This document shows positions 54,436 to 63,457 of a stretch of 64,000 bases of DNA, in pieces; position 1 is the stretch's first letter, and every line of letters starts with the position of its first letter. The stretch spans positions 1,398,960-1,462,959 of the forward strand of contig NZ_FNPZ01000001.1 of NCBI RefSeq assembly GCF_900107435.1, written 5' to 3'. Made by a program: the position numbers and the translations under genes. Under the pieces are notes generated by a model. That model ran no database searches. It worked only from the letters and a program-made list of their open reading frames with translations, and had not been told where the DNA came from. The stretch comes from Herbiconiux ginsengi (GTDB lineage: Bacteria > Actinomycetota > Actinomycetes > Actinomycetales > Microbacteriaceae).

Positions 54436-55419
54436 GTGACCCAGCTCCGCCCCGAATCCGCCCGTGCCCGTCGCAGCCGACTCCTCGTCGCGCTGCAGTT
54501 CACGGCACTGGGCCTCGTCTGGGGGTCGAGCTTCCTGTTCATGAAGGTCGCCCTCGGCGGCGTCTCCTTCGGCCAGGTGGCGTGGACGCGATTGATGCTC
54601 GGCGCCCTGACACTCGGCATCCTGCTGCTCGTGGTGCGCACGCGGATGCCTCGCAACCCCAGGGTCTACCTGCACTTCGTCGTCATCGGCGCCTTCGGCT
54701 GCGCCGTGCCCTACCTGCTCTTCGCCTGGGCCGAGCAGTACGTCACCTCGGGGCTCGCGAGCATCTACAACGCGGTGACGCCCATCGCCACGGCGCTGAT
54801 GGTGACGCTCGCCTTCCGGGTCGAGAAGCTCGACCGCTCCCGCATCCTCGGCGTGACGGCCGGCATCATCGGAGTCGTCGTCATCATCGGCCCCTGGTCG
54901 TTCGTGGCGAACGAAGCGGCGCAGGGCGACCTGGCGCTCGAGCTCGCCGGCCAGCTGGCCTGCCTCGGCTCGGCGGTCTGCTACGGCTTCACCTTCGGGT
55001 ACATCCGTCGGTTCGTCACCGGCCACTATCCGGTGACGGGGCTCACCGCCGCGTTCCTGCAGGTCGGCATGGGTGCGGTCATCCTGCTCGTGCTCACGCC
55101 GTTCGTGGCGATCGGCCCCATCGGGCTCGACCTGCCCATCGTGCTCAGCCTGCTGGCGCTCGGCATCGCCGGCACCGGCGTGGCCTACTACTGGTACATG
55201 AACGTGCTGAACGCCTGGGGGCCCACGGCGACGTCTACGGTCACCTATCTCACTCCGGTGGTGGGCGTCGCGCTCGGCATCGTGCTGCTCGGCGAGACCT
55301 TGAGCTGGAACGCGCCGGTGGGCGCCTTGCTCGTCTTCCTCGGCATCCTGCTCGCCCAGGGCCGGCTGCGGCTGCCGCGGCGACGTCACGCGCAGAACGG
55401 AGTCAGCGAGGCTGGCTAG
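54436..55419 (+). CDS. EamA/DMT superfamily membrane transporter
   Basis: A 327-aa protein with ten predicted spans in two EamA repeats (about 15-150 and 165-305): GLVWGSSFLFMKVALGGVSF, YLLFAWAEQYVTSGLASIYN and GIAGTGVAYYWYMNVLNAWG, TSTVTYLTPVVGVALGIVLL. Members export amino acids, metabolites or drugs; substrate unknown. GTG 54436 is the start, 10 bp before the next gene at the other end. Confidence 0.92.
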   Translation: MTQLRPESARARRSRLLVALQFTALGLVWGSSFLFMKVALGGVSFGQVAWTRLMLGALTLGILLLVVRTRMPRNPRVYLHFVVIGAFGCAVPYLLFAWAEQYVTSGLASIYNAVTPIATALMVTLAFRVEKLDRSRILGVTAGIIGVVVIIGPWSFVANEAAQGDLALELAGQLACLGSAVCYGFTFGYIRRFVTGHYPVTGLTAAFLQVGMGAVILLVLTPFVAIGPIGLDLPIVLSLLALGIAGTGVAYYWYMNVLNAWGPTATSTVTYLTPVVGVALGIVLLGETLSWNAPVGALLVFLGILLAQGRLRLPRRRHAQNGVSEAG

Positions 55420-55428
55420 GGTTGAGGC

Positions 55429-55767
55429 ATGGTGAACGCGGATTCCACGGTGCCCACGGGTGGCTTCGACAGCTCGGCGGATGTCTACGCCCGATTGACG
55501 AGCATCCGTCAGTCGATCGACAACATCGACGCTGCTCTCATCCACATGTTGGCCGAGCGCTTCAAATTCACGCAGACCGTGGGCCGGCTGAAGGCCGAGC
55601 ACGGTCTGCCACCGGCCGACCTCGACCGCGAGGCCCGTCAGATCAAGCGGCTGCGCGCGCTCGCGGAGGAGTCGCACCTCGACCCCGCGTTCGCGGAGAA
55701 GTTCCTCAACTTCATCGTGGCGGAGGTCATCCACCACCACGAGCGCATCGCCGCCGACTCCGACTGA
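55429..55767 (+). CDS. Chorismate mutase, AroQ type
   Basis: A 112-aa helical protein with the AroQ core: LTSIRQSIDNIDAALIHMLA, ERFKFTQTVGRLKAEHGLPP, REARQIKRLRALAEESHLDP and FAEKFLNFIVAEVIHHHERI, including the conserved Arg and Lys of the active site. It converts chorismate to prephenate for Phe/Tyr synthesis. It follows the transporter by 9 bp and ends before a long hairpin. Confidence 0.94.
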   Translation: MVNADSTVPTGGFDSSADVYARLTSIRQSIDNIDAALIHMLAERFKFTQTVGRLKAEHGLPPADLDREARQIKRLRALAEESHLDPAFAEKFLNFIVAEVIHHHERIAADSD

Positions 55768-55790
55768 TCCGCGTCAGCCGAGCGCGGTCG

Positions 55791-55855
55791 GAAACCGCAA
55801 ACGTCGAGGCGACCGACCCGATATGGCGCGCGGAGGCCGCGACGTTTGCGGTTTC
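55791..55855. terminator. Bidirectional hairpin between convergent chorismate mutase and purL
   Basis: GAAACCGCAAACGTCG (55791-55806) pairs perfectly over 16 bp with 55840-55855; the loop is 33 nt. It lies between convergent stops and probably terminates both genes. Like the hairpin at 29378-29440 it has an A-tract in the left arm and T-tract in the right. Confidence 0.7.
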
Positions 55856-55862
55856 GAACGGG

Positions 55863-58157
55863 TCAGCCGCCGACGACGGGGCCGAAGGCCCCCGGCAGCG
55901 CCGCGCGGTGCACGCCGCCGAGCTCCTCGATGCCCACCTCGAACAGGCCCTGCACCTCGAGCGACGCCGACTGCGCATCCGTCACGCCGATGCGCAGCAC
56001 GGGAACACCGCGGCCCTCGCACAGGCCCTTGAACTTCACGTCGTCTTCGCGCGGCACGGCAACCAGCACGCGGGCCGTCGACTCGCTGAACAGGGCGTCG
56101 GATGCCGACACCCCGTCGCGCTCGATGATCTCGTCGAGCCACACCCGGGCCCCGATGCCGAACCGCAGCACCGACTCGGCGAGGGTCTGGGCGAGGCCGC
56201 CGTCGGAGAGGTCGTGTGCCGAGTCGATCAGGCCCTCGAGGGCGCCGGCGCGGAGCAGGCCCGACAGCGTCTCCTCGGCGGCGAGCGACACGATCGGCGG
56301 GCGGCCGCCCAGGTGGTCGTGCACGACGCCGGCCCAGGCCGAACCGTCGAGCTCGGGGCGGGTGACGCCGAGCAGGTAGAGGTTCGACCCCTCGTCTTGC
56401 CAGCCCGACGGGATGCGCCGTGCGACGTCGTCGATCACGCCGAGCACCGCCACCACGGGGGTGGGGTGGATGGGCTGCGAGCCCGTCTGGTTGTAGAAGG
56501 AGACGTTGCCGCCGGTGACCGGGATCTCGAGTTCCAGGCATCCGTCGGCCAGCCCCTCGACGGCCTGCGAGAACTGCCACATGACCTCGGGGTTCTCGGG
56601 TGAACCGAAGTTGAGGCAGTCGGAGACCGCCACCGGGGTGGCGCCGGTGACCGACACATTGCGGTAGGCCTCCGCCAGCGCGAGCTGGGCGCCGCGGTAG
56701 GGGTCGAGCTGGCAGTAGCGCCCGTTCGCGTCGGAGGCGAGGGCGAAGCCGAGGCCGGAGACCTCGTCGACCCGCACCATTCCGCCGTCGTCGGGGAACG
56801 AGAGGGCGGTGTTGCCCATGACGTAGCGGTCGTACTGGTTGGTGATCCAGTCCTTCGAGGCCATGTTGGGCGAGCCGACCACACGCAGGAACTCGTCGCG
56901 GAGATCGGAACCGGAGGTGGCGCGGGGCAGTCGCACGGCCGAGTCGGCCTGCAGGGCGTCGATCCAGGTGGGGTAGGCAACGGGCCGCTCGTAGACCGGG
57001 CCGTCGACCGCGACCGTGCGTGGCTCGACGTTCACGATCTCCTCCCCGTGCCAGTTGATGACGAGGCGGCCGGTGTCGGTGACCTCGCCGAGCACGCTGG
57101 TCTCGACATCCCATTTGGCGGTGACGGCGAGGAAGCCCTCGAGCTTCTCGGGCGTCACGATCGCCATCATGCGCTCCTGGCTCTCCGACATGAGGATCTC
57201 CTCGGCCGTGAGGGTGGGGTCGCGCAGCAGCACCTTCTCGAGCTCGATGAACATGCCGCCGTCGCCGTTGGAGGCGAGCTCGGAGGTGGCGCACGAGATG
57301 CCGGCCGCGCCCAGGTCTTGGATGCCCTCGACGAGATCGCCCGCGAAGAGCTCGAGGCAGCACTCGATGAGCACCTTCTCGGCGAAGGGGTCTCCGACCT
57401 GCACCGCGGGGCGCTTGGTGGGGCCGCCGGCCGAGAAGGTGTCGGAGGCGAGGATGGATGCTCCGCCGATGCCGTCGCCGCCGGTGCGGGCCCCGAAGAG
57501 CACGACCTTGTTGCCCACGCCGCGCGCGTTGGCGAGGTGCAGGTCTTCGTGCCGCAGCACGCCGACGCTGAGCGCGTTCACCAGCGGGTTGCCCTGGTAG
57601 ACCTTGTCGAAGTAGGTCTCGCCGCCGATGTTCGGCAGGCCCAGGCAGTTGCCGTAGAACGAGATGCCGCTCGTGACTCCGTGCACCACGCGGGCGGTGT
57701 CGGCCTCGGCGATGTCGCCGAAGCGGAGCTGGTCCATCACGGCCACGGGGCGGGCGCCCATCGAGATGATGTCGCGCACGATGCCGCCGACGCCGGTCGC
57801 GGCGCCCTGGAACGGTTCGATGTAGGAGGGGTGGTTGTGCGACTCGACCTTGAAGGTCACCGCCCAGCCCTCGCCGACATCCACCACGCCCGCGTTCTCG
57901 CCCATGCCCACCATGAGGTTCTTCTTCATGGCCGGGCTGACCTTCTGGCCGAACTGGCGGAGGTAGATCTTCGACGACTTGTAGGAGCAGTGCTCGCTCC
58001 ACATCACCGAGTACATCGCCAGCTCGCCGCTCGTGGGGCGGCGCCCCAGGATCTCGCGGATCTTCGCGTACTCGTCGGCCTTCAGGCCGAGTGCCTCGTA
58101 GGGCTGCTCCCGATCGGGGGTCGCGATGGCGTTCTCGACGGTATCGGCATTGCTCAC
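55863..58157 (-). CDS. purL: Phosphoribosylformylglycinamidine synthase subunit PurL
   Basis: A 764-aa small-type PurL that makes FGAM from FGAR, ATP and ammonia delivered by PurQ with Pur[61 protein letters not shown] and [16 protein letters not shown]-like segments are in the correct order; length is right for the Gram-positive form. The GTG at 58157 was chosen, with AAGGAG upstream; the open frame continues beyond but is not conserved. purS and purQ are not adjacent. Confidence 0.97.
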   Translation of the reverse strand: MSNADTVENAIATPDREQPYEALGLKADEYAKIREILGRRPTSGELAMYSVMWSEHCSYKSSKIYLRQFGQKVSPAMKKNLMVGMGENAGVVDVGEGWAVTFKVESHNHPSYIEPFQGAATGVGGIVRDIISMGARPVAVMDQLRFGDIAEADTARVVHGVTSGISFYGNCLGLPNIGGETYFDKVYQGNPLVNALSVGVLRHEDLHLANARGVGNKVVLFGARTGGDGIGGASILASDTFSAGGPTKRPAVQVGDPFAEKVLIECCLELFAGDLVEGIQDLGAAGISCATSELASNGDGGMFIELEKVLLRDPTLTAEEILMSESQERMMAIVTPEKLEGFLAVTAKWDVETSVLGEVTDTGRLVINWHGEEIVNVEPRTVAVDGPVYERPVAYPTWIDALQADSAVRLPRATSGSDLRDEFLRVVGSPNMASKDWITNQYDRYVMGNTALSFPDDGGMVRVDEVSGLGFALASDANGRYCQLDPYRGAQLALAEAYRNVSVTGATPVAVSDCLNFGSPENPEVMWQFSQAVEGLADGCLELEIPVTGGNVSFYNQTGSQPIHPTPVVAVLGVIDDVARRIPSGWQDEGSNLYLLGVTRPELDGSAWAGVVHDHLGGRPPIVSLAAEETLSGLLRAGALEGLIDSAHDLSDGGLAQTLAESVLRFGIGARVWLDEIIERDGVSASDALFSESTARVLVAVPREDDVKFKGLCEGRGVPVLRIGVTDAQSASLEVQGLFEVGIEELGGVHRAALPGAFGPVVGG

Positions 58158-58212
58158 GCGGCCAGGACTCCTTGAGTTGCGGGGTGATGCGGGGGTGGGA
58201 TGCCCCACGATT

Positions 58213-59232
58213 CTACCGGCCCGGATGCCACCCCAGGGCCGGGCCGAGTCGCTCGGCCAGGTCGTGCAGGATCTGCACGTAGTCGTCGTGCTCGAAGGAG
58301 AAGGGGAGCGCGAACGCGACCTCGCGGATCTCGCGGAAGGCCGGATCGGCGTAGAGGGCCTCGGCGATCTCGGCGGAGGTGCCGACGATGTCGGCGGCGA
58401 AGAGCATCCGCCGTGGGCCGTGGGGCACGCCGACACGAGCGGATCGGCCGGCCGCGTAGGCGGCGTACTTCGCCTTCTGCTCCGCCGTCGCGGAGTCGGT
58501 CGGGATGACGACGAGCCCCTGCGAGACGCGGGCCTTCGCGCCGTCGGGATGCGCCGCGCGGTAAGCCCGTACCTGGTGCAGCTGGTTCGTGGCGAAGTCG
58601 TCGCCGTTCTCGCCCTGCACCACGCTCGAGGTGAGGAAGTGGAAGCCGTTCTCGCCCGCCCACTCGGCCGACCGGGTGCTGCCGCCGCCGTACCAGAGTC
58701 GCTTCGACAAACCCGCCGCGTGCGGCTGGACCGTGTCGGCGAAGACCTCGATGCCCTGTGTGCCGGCGAAGCTGCTCGCGACGTCGCCGCGCACGAAGTC
58801 GCGGAAGCGCAGGAGCCGGCCGTAGTCGAAGTCCTCCTGCTCGAAGGTGTTCGGGTAGATGGCGTCCTTGTAGTGGTCGATGTTCATCGGCAGGCCGGCC
58901 GAGAACCCCGGTGTGATGCGGCCGTGCGAGAGCAGATCGACCGTGGCGAGGTCTTCGGCGAGACGGAACGGATTCTCGGCGCCGATCGGGGTGACCGCGG
59001 TGCCGAGCTCGATGCGGCTGGTGCGCTGGGTGGCGGCCGCGAGCACGGCGACGGGGGAGGAGATGCCGTATTGCAGGTGGCGGTGCCGCAGCCACGCGCT
59101 GTCGAAGCCGAGCTGCTCGCCGAGCTCGATGATGCGGAGCGTGGTCTCGTGGCCGGTCGCCGGATCGGCGGGATCGAACAGGCCGATGGTGAGGAAGCCG
59201 AGTCGTTGCAGGGGTTCTCCGGGGTGCGGCAC
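58213..59232 (-). CDS. LLM-class flavin-dependent oxidoreductase
   Basis: A 339-aa bacterial-luciferase-like monooxygenase. [20 protein letters not shown] opens the barrel; [40 protein letters not shown] and [20 protein letters not shown] are typical of FMN/F420-type LLM enzymes. Substrate unknown. GTG 59232 is the start. It ends 55 bp before the purL start, and the 180 bp upstream, shared with the divergent LolA-like gene, hold both promoters. Confidence 0.9.
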   Translation of the reverse strand: MPHPGEPLQRLGFLTIGLFDPADPATGHETTLRIIELGEQLGFDSAWLRHRHLQYGISSPVAVLAAATQRTSRIELGTAVTPIGAENPFRLAEDLATVDLLSHGRITPGFSAGLPMNIDHYKDAIYPNTFEQEDFDYGRLLRFRDFVRGDVASSFAGTQGIEVFADTVQPHAAGLSKRLWYGGGSTRSAEWAGENGFHFLTSSVVQGENGDDFATNQLHQVRAYRAAHPDGAKARVSQGLVVIPTDSATAEQKAKYAAYAAGRSARVGVPHGPRRMLFAADIVGTSAEIAEALYADPAFREIREVAFALPFSFEHDDYVQILHDLAERLGPALGWHPGR

Positions 59233-59413
59233 GATTCGACGCTAGCAGGGGCGTGTTCACTGCGGCGCCCGGGCGTCATCCGGGGTCATGCTCCTCCACA
59301 GATGCGGGATGCCGCGATGTTGTCCACAGTTGTGACGAATCGAAGCAAACTCCCGGGTGTCCGGCGTAACGTCGCTGGCACATCCCGTTCAGTTCCGGAA
59401 GAAGTTGATCAGC

Positions 59414-60607
59414 ATGGCCCGAAAGTGGCAGCGCTGGGTTCCCGCGATCGCGGCCCCCGCCGTCGTCGCGGTCGTCGTGGCAGGTGGCGTGTTCGCCGCC
59501 AGCGCGTCGGCCGATCTCCCCGAGAAATCGCCGCACGACGTGCTCGAACTCGCCGCTCAGTCCGACGTGCAGTCGTTCTCCGGCACGGTCGAGCAGAGCT
59601 CCGACCTCGGGCTGCCCGACCTGTCGAGCGTGCCCGGTGGGGTGTCGACGGGCTCATCGGGAGGAGCCGGCGGCGGCTCGGGTGATTCTTCGTCGGCGGC
59701 CGAGAACGATGCGTCGCTGGCTTCGGCGCTCGAACTGCTCACCACCGACCACTCGGCACGTGTCTACGCCGATGGTTCCGACAAGCTCCGGGTGCAGATC
59801 CTCGACCAGCTGGCCGAGCGGGATGCCATCCGTCACGGAGACGACGTCTGGCTCTACGACTCGAGCGACGACACGGCCGTGCACACCACGCTGCCCGACC
59901 CGTCGACACTCGGTGAGGGCGAGGCTCCCGCACCGGTGCCCACCGACATCGCGACGCCGGGCCAGCTGGCCCAGAAGTTCCTCGACGCGGTCGACCCCAG
60001 CACCGAGGTGACCTTGGGCGCCGACACGTCGGTCGCCGGCCGTTCGGCCTACGACCTCGTGCTCACCCCGCGCGGCTCCGAGACCCTGGTGGGTTCGGTG
60101 TCGATCGCGGTCGACGCCGAGACCGGGCTGCCGCTCCAGGTCGAGGTGCTCGCCCGCGGCGCCTCCTCGCCGGCCTTCAGCATCGGTTTCACCGACCTGT
60201 CGCTCGACGCCCCCTCGGGCGATCTGTTCGACTTCACCGCTCCCGAGGGCACCACCGTCACCGAGAAGCCGTTCCCGACGCGCGACGAGCTGCAGGGCGA
60301 CGGATCGACGGATGCCGGCGGCACGCATCCGGAGCCCGTCGTCACCGGGGAGGGCTGGGGTTCGATCGTCTCGCTCGCCGTGGGCGCGGATGCCTCCGAA
60401 CTCACCTCCTCGCCGGTGATGGCCCAGCTGCTGACGCCGGTCGACGGCGGCCAGGCGTTGCAGACCGCGCTCCTGTCGGTGCTGCTCACCGACGACGGGC
60501 GGGTGCTCGTGGGTGCTGTGCCGGTGGACGCGCTGGAGGCGGCCGCCGCGGCTGCTCCGGCCGTACCCGCTCCACCGGCCACGGCTGCTCCCGCTCCGGC
60601 CGAGTGA
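59414..60607 (+). CDS. Secreted or membrane-anchored LolA-like lipoprotein-carrier-fold protein
   Basis: A 397-aa exported protein. MARKWQRWVPAIAAPAVVAV with a following hydrophobic run to AASASAD forms a signal or anchor; the rest is the LolA-like half-barrel seen in actinobacterial proteins (VLELAAQSDVQSFSGTVEQS; LRVQILDQLAERDAI; GDDVWLYDSSDDTAVH; ETGLPLQVEVLARG). A Ser/Gly-rich insert (about 75-95) and Ala/Pro-rich tail are present. It precedes an ABC exporter, a recurring actinobacterial arrangement. ATG 59414 was chosen over GTG 59357 because the signal peptide then begins properly. Confidence 0.87.
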   Translation: MARKWQRWVPAIAAPAVVAVVVAGGVFAASASADLPEKSPHDVLELAAQSDVQSFSGTVEQSSDLGLPDLSSVPGGVSTGSSGGAGGGSGDSSSAAENDASLASALELLTTDHSARVYADGSDKLRVQILDQLAERDAIRHGDDVWLYDSSDDTAVHTTLPDPSTLGEGEAPAPVPTDIATPGQLAQKFLDAVDPSTEVTLGADTSVAGRSAYDLVLTPRGSETLVGSVSIAVDAETGLPLQVEVLARGASSPAFSIGFTDLSLDAPSGDLFDFTAPEGTTVTEKPFPTRDELQGDGSTDAGGTHPEPVVTGEGWGSIVSLAVGADASELTSSPVMAQLLTPVDGGQALQTALLSVLLTDDGRVLVGAVPVDALEAAAAAAPAVPAPPATAAPAPAE

Positions 60608-60686
60608 TCGCCGCCGGACGACGGTTCGCGAGGGTGGGTGCCCACGTCGTGATCGAGTCGGCGTTCGAGGCCGCGGGGCCGGCCCG

Positions 60687-61772
60687 GTGAGCGACTTCGC
60701 CATCGAGACGGCTGGGCTCACCAAGCGCTTCGGCAAGCAGCTCGCGGTCGACGGAGTCGACCTCGCCGTGCCCGAGGGGTCGGTGTTCGGGTTTCTCGGG
60801 CCGAACGGGTCGGGCAAGACCACCACCATCCGCATGCTGCTCGGCCTCGCCTCGGCGACGGCGGGCGACATCCGGGTGCTGGGGCAGGCGATGCCGCGCC
60901 GTCTCGCGAACGTGCTGCCCGGCGTCGGCGCCCTCATCGAAGGGCCCGGCTTCTACCCGTTCCTCTCCGGTGCGGCGAACCTGCGCCGACTGGATGCCGC
61001 CGACGGATTCGCACCCGCCGCGAGTCGTGCGGCCCGGGTCGATCACGCCCTCGAGCGAGTCGGGCTCACCCACGCCGCGGGAAAGAAGGTGCGCGCCTAC
61101 TCGCTCGGCATGAAACAGCGGCTCGGCATCGCCAACGCGCTCCTCGCGCCCCGCGAGCTGATCGTGCTCGACGAGCCGACCAACGGGCTCGACCCGCAGG
61201 GCACGCGCGAGGTGCGCCACCTCATCCGCTCGCTCGCCTCGGAGGGCACCACGGTGTTCGTCTCCAGCCACCTGCTGGCCGAGATCGAGCAGATGTGCAC
61301 GCACGCCGCCGTGATGAGCGGCGGCCGGCTCGTGGCCCAGGGCACGCTCGACGAGCTCCGCCTCGCCGGCCAGACCCGCGCCCGCGTGCTCGTGCCGGCC
61401 GCCGATGCGTCGCGCGCGACGCGCATCCTCACCGACCTCGGCCTCCCGCCCGAGCCCGAGCCCGCTCCCGCGACCCCCGGCACCCAACCCGGGGGCGCCG
61501 GGCTTGGCGCTACATCCGGCACGCGAGGTAGCGCAAACGGTCCTCTTCCGACGCCGGAAGGACACTTTGCGCTACCCGGCGAGGGCGCGGGCGGCGCGGG
61601 TGTGGGGGAGAGCGTGCTGAGTGCGGTGCTGCCCGAGAGCGTGGCGCGTGAAGACGTGGTCGCCGCGCTCGTGGCGGGCGGGGTGCGCGTGCGCGGGTTC
61701 GCCGTGCAGCAGGCCTCGCTCGAAGACCTCTTCGTGGCGCTCACCGGGGAGGGGTTCGACGTTGTCCAGTGA
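60687..61772 (+). CDS. ABC exporter ATP-binding protein
   Basis: A 361-aa ATPase with Walker A (GPNGSGKTTT), signature (YSLGMKQRLGIANALL), Walker B with catalytic Glu (LIVLDEPTNGLDPQG) and H-loop (VFVSSHLLAEIEQM). The region between about residues 255 and 310 is an unusual Pro/Gly-rich linker that coincides with an imperfect palindrome (61527-61576). GTG 60687 is the chosen start. It overlaps the permease start and likely forms an exporter with it and the LolA-like protein. Confidence 0.92.
   Translation: MSDFAIETAGLTKRFGKQLAVDGVDLAVPEGSVFGFLGPNGSGKTTTIRMLLGLASATAGDIRVLGQAMPRRLANVLPGVGALIEGPGFYPFLSGAANLRRLDAADGFAPAASRAARVDHALERVGLTHAAGKKVRAYSLGMKQRLGIANALLAPRELIVLDEPTNGLDPQGTREVRHLIRSLASEGTTVFVSSHLLAEIEQMCTHAAVMSGGRLVAQGTLDELRLAGQTRARVLVPAADASRATRILTDLGLPPEPEPAPATPGTQPGGAGLGATSGTRGSANGPLPTPEGHFALPGEGAGGAGVGESVLSAVLPESVAREDVVAALVAGGVRVRGFAVQQASLEDLFVALTGEGFDVVQ
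61527..61576. repeat. Imperfect palindrome inside the ABC ATPase coding region
   Basis: GGTAGCGCAAA (61527-61537) and TTTGCGCTACC (61566-61576) are perfect complements, and the inner parts (GTCCT..TCC and GGAAGGAC) also pair with a small bulge. It encodes part of a low-complexity linker (around GSANGPLPTPEGHFALPG). Its arm style matches the intergenic hairpins at 29378 and 55791. Confidence 0.7.
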
Positions 61773-62688
61773 CACCCCGCCCGCCCGGATCGCGCCCGCG
61801 GCCGCCGGCGTGGAGGCCGCGGCGCCCGACACCCACGGCGGCGCGCCCGACCTGCTCGGTCGCCGATCCCGGCGCGCTCTCGGGTGGGGGTTCTTCGCCT
61901 CCGAACTCTCCGTGCTCTTCCGCCGACGCCGCACCTGGGCGATGCTCGCGGCGCTCGCGGCCATCCCCATCCTCATCGCCGTGGCCATCCGCGTCACCGA
62001 CGGCGGCGACGGGCGCGGACCGGCCTTTCTCGACCGGATCACCCAGAACGGCCTGTTCGTGGGCATGACGGCTCTCGTCGTCTCGATCCCGCTGTTCCTG
62101 CCACTCACCGTGGGAGTGGTGGCCGGCGACTCGATCGCGGGCGAGGCGAACACCGGCACCCTGCGCTACTTACTGGTGTCGCCGGTGGGGCGCATCCGTC
62201 TGCTCGTCGTGAAATACGCCGCGGCCGCGGTGTTCTGCCTCACGGCCACCGTGACCGTGTCGCTCGCCGGCATCCTCATCGGCATCGCCCTGTTTCCGGT
62301 CGGTCCGGTCACCCTGCTCTCGGGCGACAGCGTGAGCGTCGGCGAGTCGCTGCTGCGCTCGCTGCTGATCGCCGTCTACGTCACGCTGGGGCTCGTCGGC
62401 CTCAGCGCCATCGGCCTGTTCATCTCCACCCTCACCGATGCGCCGGTGGGCGCGATGGCGGCCACGGTGGTCATCTCGATCGTGTCGCAGGTTCTCGGCC
62501 AGCTCTCGCAGACCGAGTGGCTGCATCCGTGGCTCTTCAGCTACTACTGGCTCGACTTCGCCGACCTGCTGCGGCAGCCGATCGAATGGTCGTCGTTCGG
62601 CGGCAACGCCCTGCTGCAGCTGGGCTACGTGGCGGTGTTCGGCGCGCTCGCCTACGGGCGCTTCGCGTCGAAAGACGTGCTCTCCTAA
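61762..62688 (+). CDS. ABC exporter permease, ABC-2 type
   Basis: A 308-aa membrane protein: soluble N-terminus of about 45 residues, first span near TWAMLAALAAIPILIAVAI, then five more spans (GLFVGMTALVVSIPLFLPLT; GAMAATVVISIVSQVLGQLS) with the GEANTGTLRYLLVSPVGRIR cytoplasmic loop typical of ABC-2 permeases. TTG 61762 is proposed because GGGGAGGGG sits 6 nt upstream; it lies within the end of the ATPase gene. GTG 61810 is an alternative. Confidence 0.9.
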   Translation: MSSDTPPARIAPAAAGVEAAAPDTHGGAPDLLGRRSRRALGWGFFASELSVLFRRRRTWAMLAALAAIPILIAVAIRVTDGGDGRGPAFLDRITQNGLFVGMTALVVSIPLFLPLTVGVVAGDSIAGEANTGTLRYLLVSPVGRIRLLVVKYAAAAVFCLTATVTVSLAGILIGIALFPVGPVTLLSGDSVSVGESLLRSLLIAVYVTLGLVGLSAIGLFISTLTDAPVGAMAATVVISIVSQVLGQLSQTEWLHPWLFSYYWLDFADLLRQPIEWSSFGGNALLQLGYVAVFGALAYGRFASKDVLS

Positions 62689-62727
62689 GAAGACGCACGT
62701 CGACAGCCTGGCCCGGCCGGGCGCTCC

Positions 62728-62940
62728 TTACGCGTCGTCGAGCCGGAAACCGACCTTGAGGGTCACCTGGAAATGCGCGATCTCGCCGTTCTCCAGCTCT
62801 CCCCGCGTCGACACGACCTCGAACCAGTCGACGTTGCGCAGGGTCTTCGTGGCGCGGGCGAGTCCGTTGCGGATCGCGGCATCCGTGCCCTCGGGCGAGG
62901 TGCCGACGATCTCGGTGACGCGGTAGGTGTGGCTGCTCAT
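62728..62940 (-). CDS. Dodecin family flavin-binding protein
   Basis: A 70-aa protein with the dodecin pattern: HTYRVTEIVGTSPEGTDAAI, ATKTLRNVDWFEVVSTRGEL with the flavin-stacking Trp, and HFQVTLKVGFRLDD. Dodecins form hollow 12-mers that store flavin or, in some bacteria, CoA. GGAGG lies 8 nt before ATG 62940. It converges on the ABC permease gene. Confidence 0.95.
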   Translation of the reverse strand: MSSHTYRVTEIVGTSPEGTDAAIRNGLARATKTLRNVDWFEVVSTRGELENGEIAHFQVTLKVGFRLDDA

Positions 62941-63457
62941 GGTCGACCTCCAGTGGTGCGATGGGCTGAGATTCCGAGCCTATGCGGATGCACTCCCCAC
63001 GAACAGGGGCCGTGCGGCTCCATGAAAGCCAAAGATTTGCGCAGCTTCGGATCAAGATCATGCCAAGGCCACCTCAACATCCGTGGTGATTCTGCTGAGC
63101 GAAAGGCTCGATCCGACGCATCCTGTGCGACAAAAGGCCTGATCAGTTGTAGTGATTCGAGGTCGGTGACCCCCGCCCGGGGGAGGGGCCGATCCGAAGC
63201 TGGGAGCGACGGAAACACCCCTGAAACAGAGCGGGATTCGAGAGTAGTGTCGCTCTCGGATCGGTGGTCACCCGCCACCGGTCCCAAGAACCCGGACGGC
63301 AGTGGTCACCCCCCACCCGCCGTCCGCGGCATCACCACAGCGTCCCCAACGCTCGATGCCGCGGTGGTGTGTGCAGCTCACCCCCAGCGTCCCCAACGCT
63401 CGGCTGCGCACACCACCCCTTTTCTCACCCGAACATCGTCTTCGACCCGAGGAACAC
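62941..63457. other. Intergenic region with hairpin-rich leader of the glycosyltransferase gene
   Basis: No gene is seen. From 63170 on it is rich in secondary structure: C5/G5 hairpin (63170-63183), CGAGAG/CTCTCG hairpin (63239-63258), overlapping repeats of GTGGTCACC type around 63260-63310, and two copies of CAGCGTCCCCAACGCTCG (near 63337 and 63383), each a small hairpin. A larger hairpin pairs GGTGGTGTGTGCAGC with GCTGCGCACACCACC and is followed by CCTTTT at about 63418, resembling an intrinsic terminator ahead of the coding region. A TAGTGT at 63245-63250 with TGAAAC at 63222-63227 could be a promoter. Confidence 0.55.

Noticed and set aside
61621-61761. Extended N-terminus of the ABC permease reaching back into the ATPase gene
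   Set aside because: The extra residues are Arg/Ser-rich frame shadow of the ATPase, and a good ribosome site precedes TTG 61762.
62711-62722. GCCCGGCCGGGC palindrome between the ABC permease and dodecin genes as terminator
   Set aside because: The stem would be only 4 bp with a 4-nt loop and has no T-tract; a chance GC palindrome is as likely.
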